A stretch of DNA of 64,000 bases from contig NZ_LMEM01000002.1 in assembly GCF_001426345.1 (NCBI RefSeq), positions 62,001-126,000 on the forward strand. Direction: 5' to 3'. The stretch comes from Devosia sp. Root436. GTDB taxonomy: Bacteria > Pseudomonadota > Alphaproteobacteria > Rhizobiales > Devosiaceae. Numbering within the stretch: position 1 is the first letter of the stretch; each line of letters begins with the position of its first letter. The notes beneath the pieces are model-generated. The model saw only the letters and a program-made list of their open reading frames with translations. It did not search any database and was not told the DNA's origin. Positions 63,422 to 64,000 of this stretch are shown in pieces. A program made the translations under genes and the position numbers.

Positions 63422-64000
63422 CTAAACCTGCAAGATCGAGGACACCAGCAACTGCGTATAGGGCTCCCTCGGATCGTCCAGCACCCGGTCGGTCAGCCCC
63501 GCCTCGATCACGCGCCCGTCCTTCATCACCATCATGCGGTGGCTCAGCAGCCGCGCCACGGCAAGGTCGTGGGTCACCACGACGGCCGCCAGCCCCAGTT
63601 CCCCCACCAGCCCGCGCAAGAGGTCGAGCAGCCGCGCCTGCACCGAAACGTCCAACCCACCCGTCGGCTCGTCCATGAAGACCAGCCGCGGCCCGGTCAC
63701 CAGGTTGCGCGCGATCTGCAGCCGCTGCCGCATGCCGCCCGAGAAACTGCGCGGCTGGTCGTCGATGCGATCGGCGGCGATCTCCACCCGCCCCAGCCAG
63801 TCGAGCGCCGTGTCGCGAATGTGCCCATAATGCCGGTCACCCACCGCCATCAGCCGCTCGCCCACATTGGCGCCGGCCGACACCGTCATGCGCAAGCCAT
63901 CGGCCGGGTTCTGGTGCACGAAGCCCCAATCGGTCCGCACCAGGAACCGCCGCTCGGCCTCGCTCAGCTCATAGATATTGCGCCATTGTTCGTTGCGCAT
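63422..64000 (-). CDS. phnK: C-P lyase ATPase-like subunit PhnK, C-terminal 192 residues
   Basis: The gene runs off the right window edge, so the N-terminal Walker A region is missing. Seen are the Q-loop region GFVHQNPADGLRMTVSAGANVGERLM, the signature FSGGMRQRLQIARNLV, Walker B LVFMDEPTGGLDVSVQARLLDL and VTHDLAVARLLSHRMMVMKDGRV. PhnK binds the C-P lyase core. The phnGHIJ genes are expected just beyond 64000. Confidence 0.93.
   Translation of the reverse strand: MRNEQWRNIYELSEAERRFLVRTDWGFVHQNPADGLRMTVSAGANVGERLMAVGDRHYGHIRDTALDWLGRVEIAADRIDDQPRSFSGGMRQRLQIARNLVTGPRLVFMDEPTGGLDVSVQARLLDLLRGLVGELGLAAVVVTHDLAVARLLSHRMMVMKDGRVIEAGLTDRVLDDPREPYTQLLVSSILQV

Overview
This 64 kb window is high-GC, densely coding DNA from an alphaproteobacterium. 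The best guess is a Hyphomicrobiales member of the Devosia type. This rests on rhizobial-style rhamnose (rhaRSTPQU / rhaDI), aerobic cobalamin (cobFGHIJLM) and phosphonate (phnKL-CDEE) gene sets, many DUF1127-type mini-proteins, and about 25 copies of long palindromic intergenic repeats. No rRNA, tRNA, CRISPR array, integrase or transposase was recognised.

Layout. (1) 1-8133, minus strand: a YehZYXW/OpuC-type ABC importer sits between a histidine-ammonia-lyase homologue that lacks the Ala-Ser-Gly triad needed for the MIO cofactor, a hydantoinase/allantoinase-like amidohydrolase, and an M20 N-carbamoyl-amidohydrolase cut by the window edge. Together these read as uptake plus the first, fourth and fifth steps of ergothioneine breakdown to glutamate; this is the most interesting locus here. 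(2) 8500-18248: L-rhamnose transport (rhaSTPQ), mutarotase (rhaU) and DeoR regulator, divergent from rhaD (aldolase/dehydrogenase fusion) and rhaI; no rhamnulokinase is present. (3) 18552-23796: mmsA with two LysR regulators, a YbaK deacylase, a small lipoprotein and DUF1127 proteins. (4) 24063-31399: cydABX divergent from cydDC with a perfect FNR box between them, and an Fnr-type regulator at the end. (5) 31691-34550: copA-cueR-copZ copper export. (6) 34760-39649: a ribose-type sugar ABC importer divergent from its LacI regulator, with paired operators. (7) 39774-42010: a DUF305 protein and two ArsR-SRPBCC pairs facing each other.

(8) 42101-49143: aerobic cobalamin operon, interrupted by a lower-GC HEPN-like gene and lacking cobK. 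(9) 49282-51135: LacI regulator divergent from an SDR oxidoreductase. (10) 51328-53784: MHYT-PAS-GGDEF-EAL signalling protein. (11) 53824-56453: a three-gene cassette (peptidoglycan amidase with SH3 domain, small membrane protein, secreted protein) bounded by a 73-bp direct repeat. (12) 56425-57452: cluster of tiny proteins. (13) 57499-64000: phosphonate genes phnK (partial), phnL, a hexapeptide acetyltransferase, phnC, phnD, phnE1 and phnE2.

The repeat families matter. They fill most gaps over 100 bp, one copy lies in frame inside cydD, one probably extends the CobL N-terminus, one holds the likely cydD start codon, and one family shows compensatory base changes between copies. All functional calls are from reading translated sequence and context; no database search was run.
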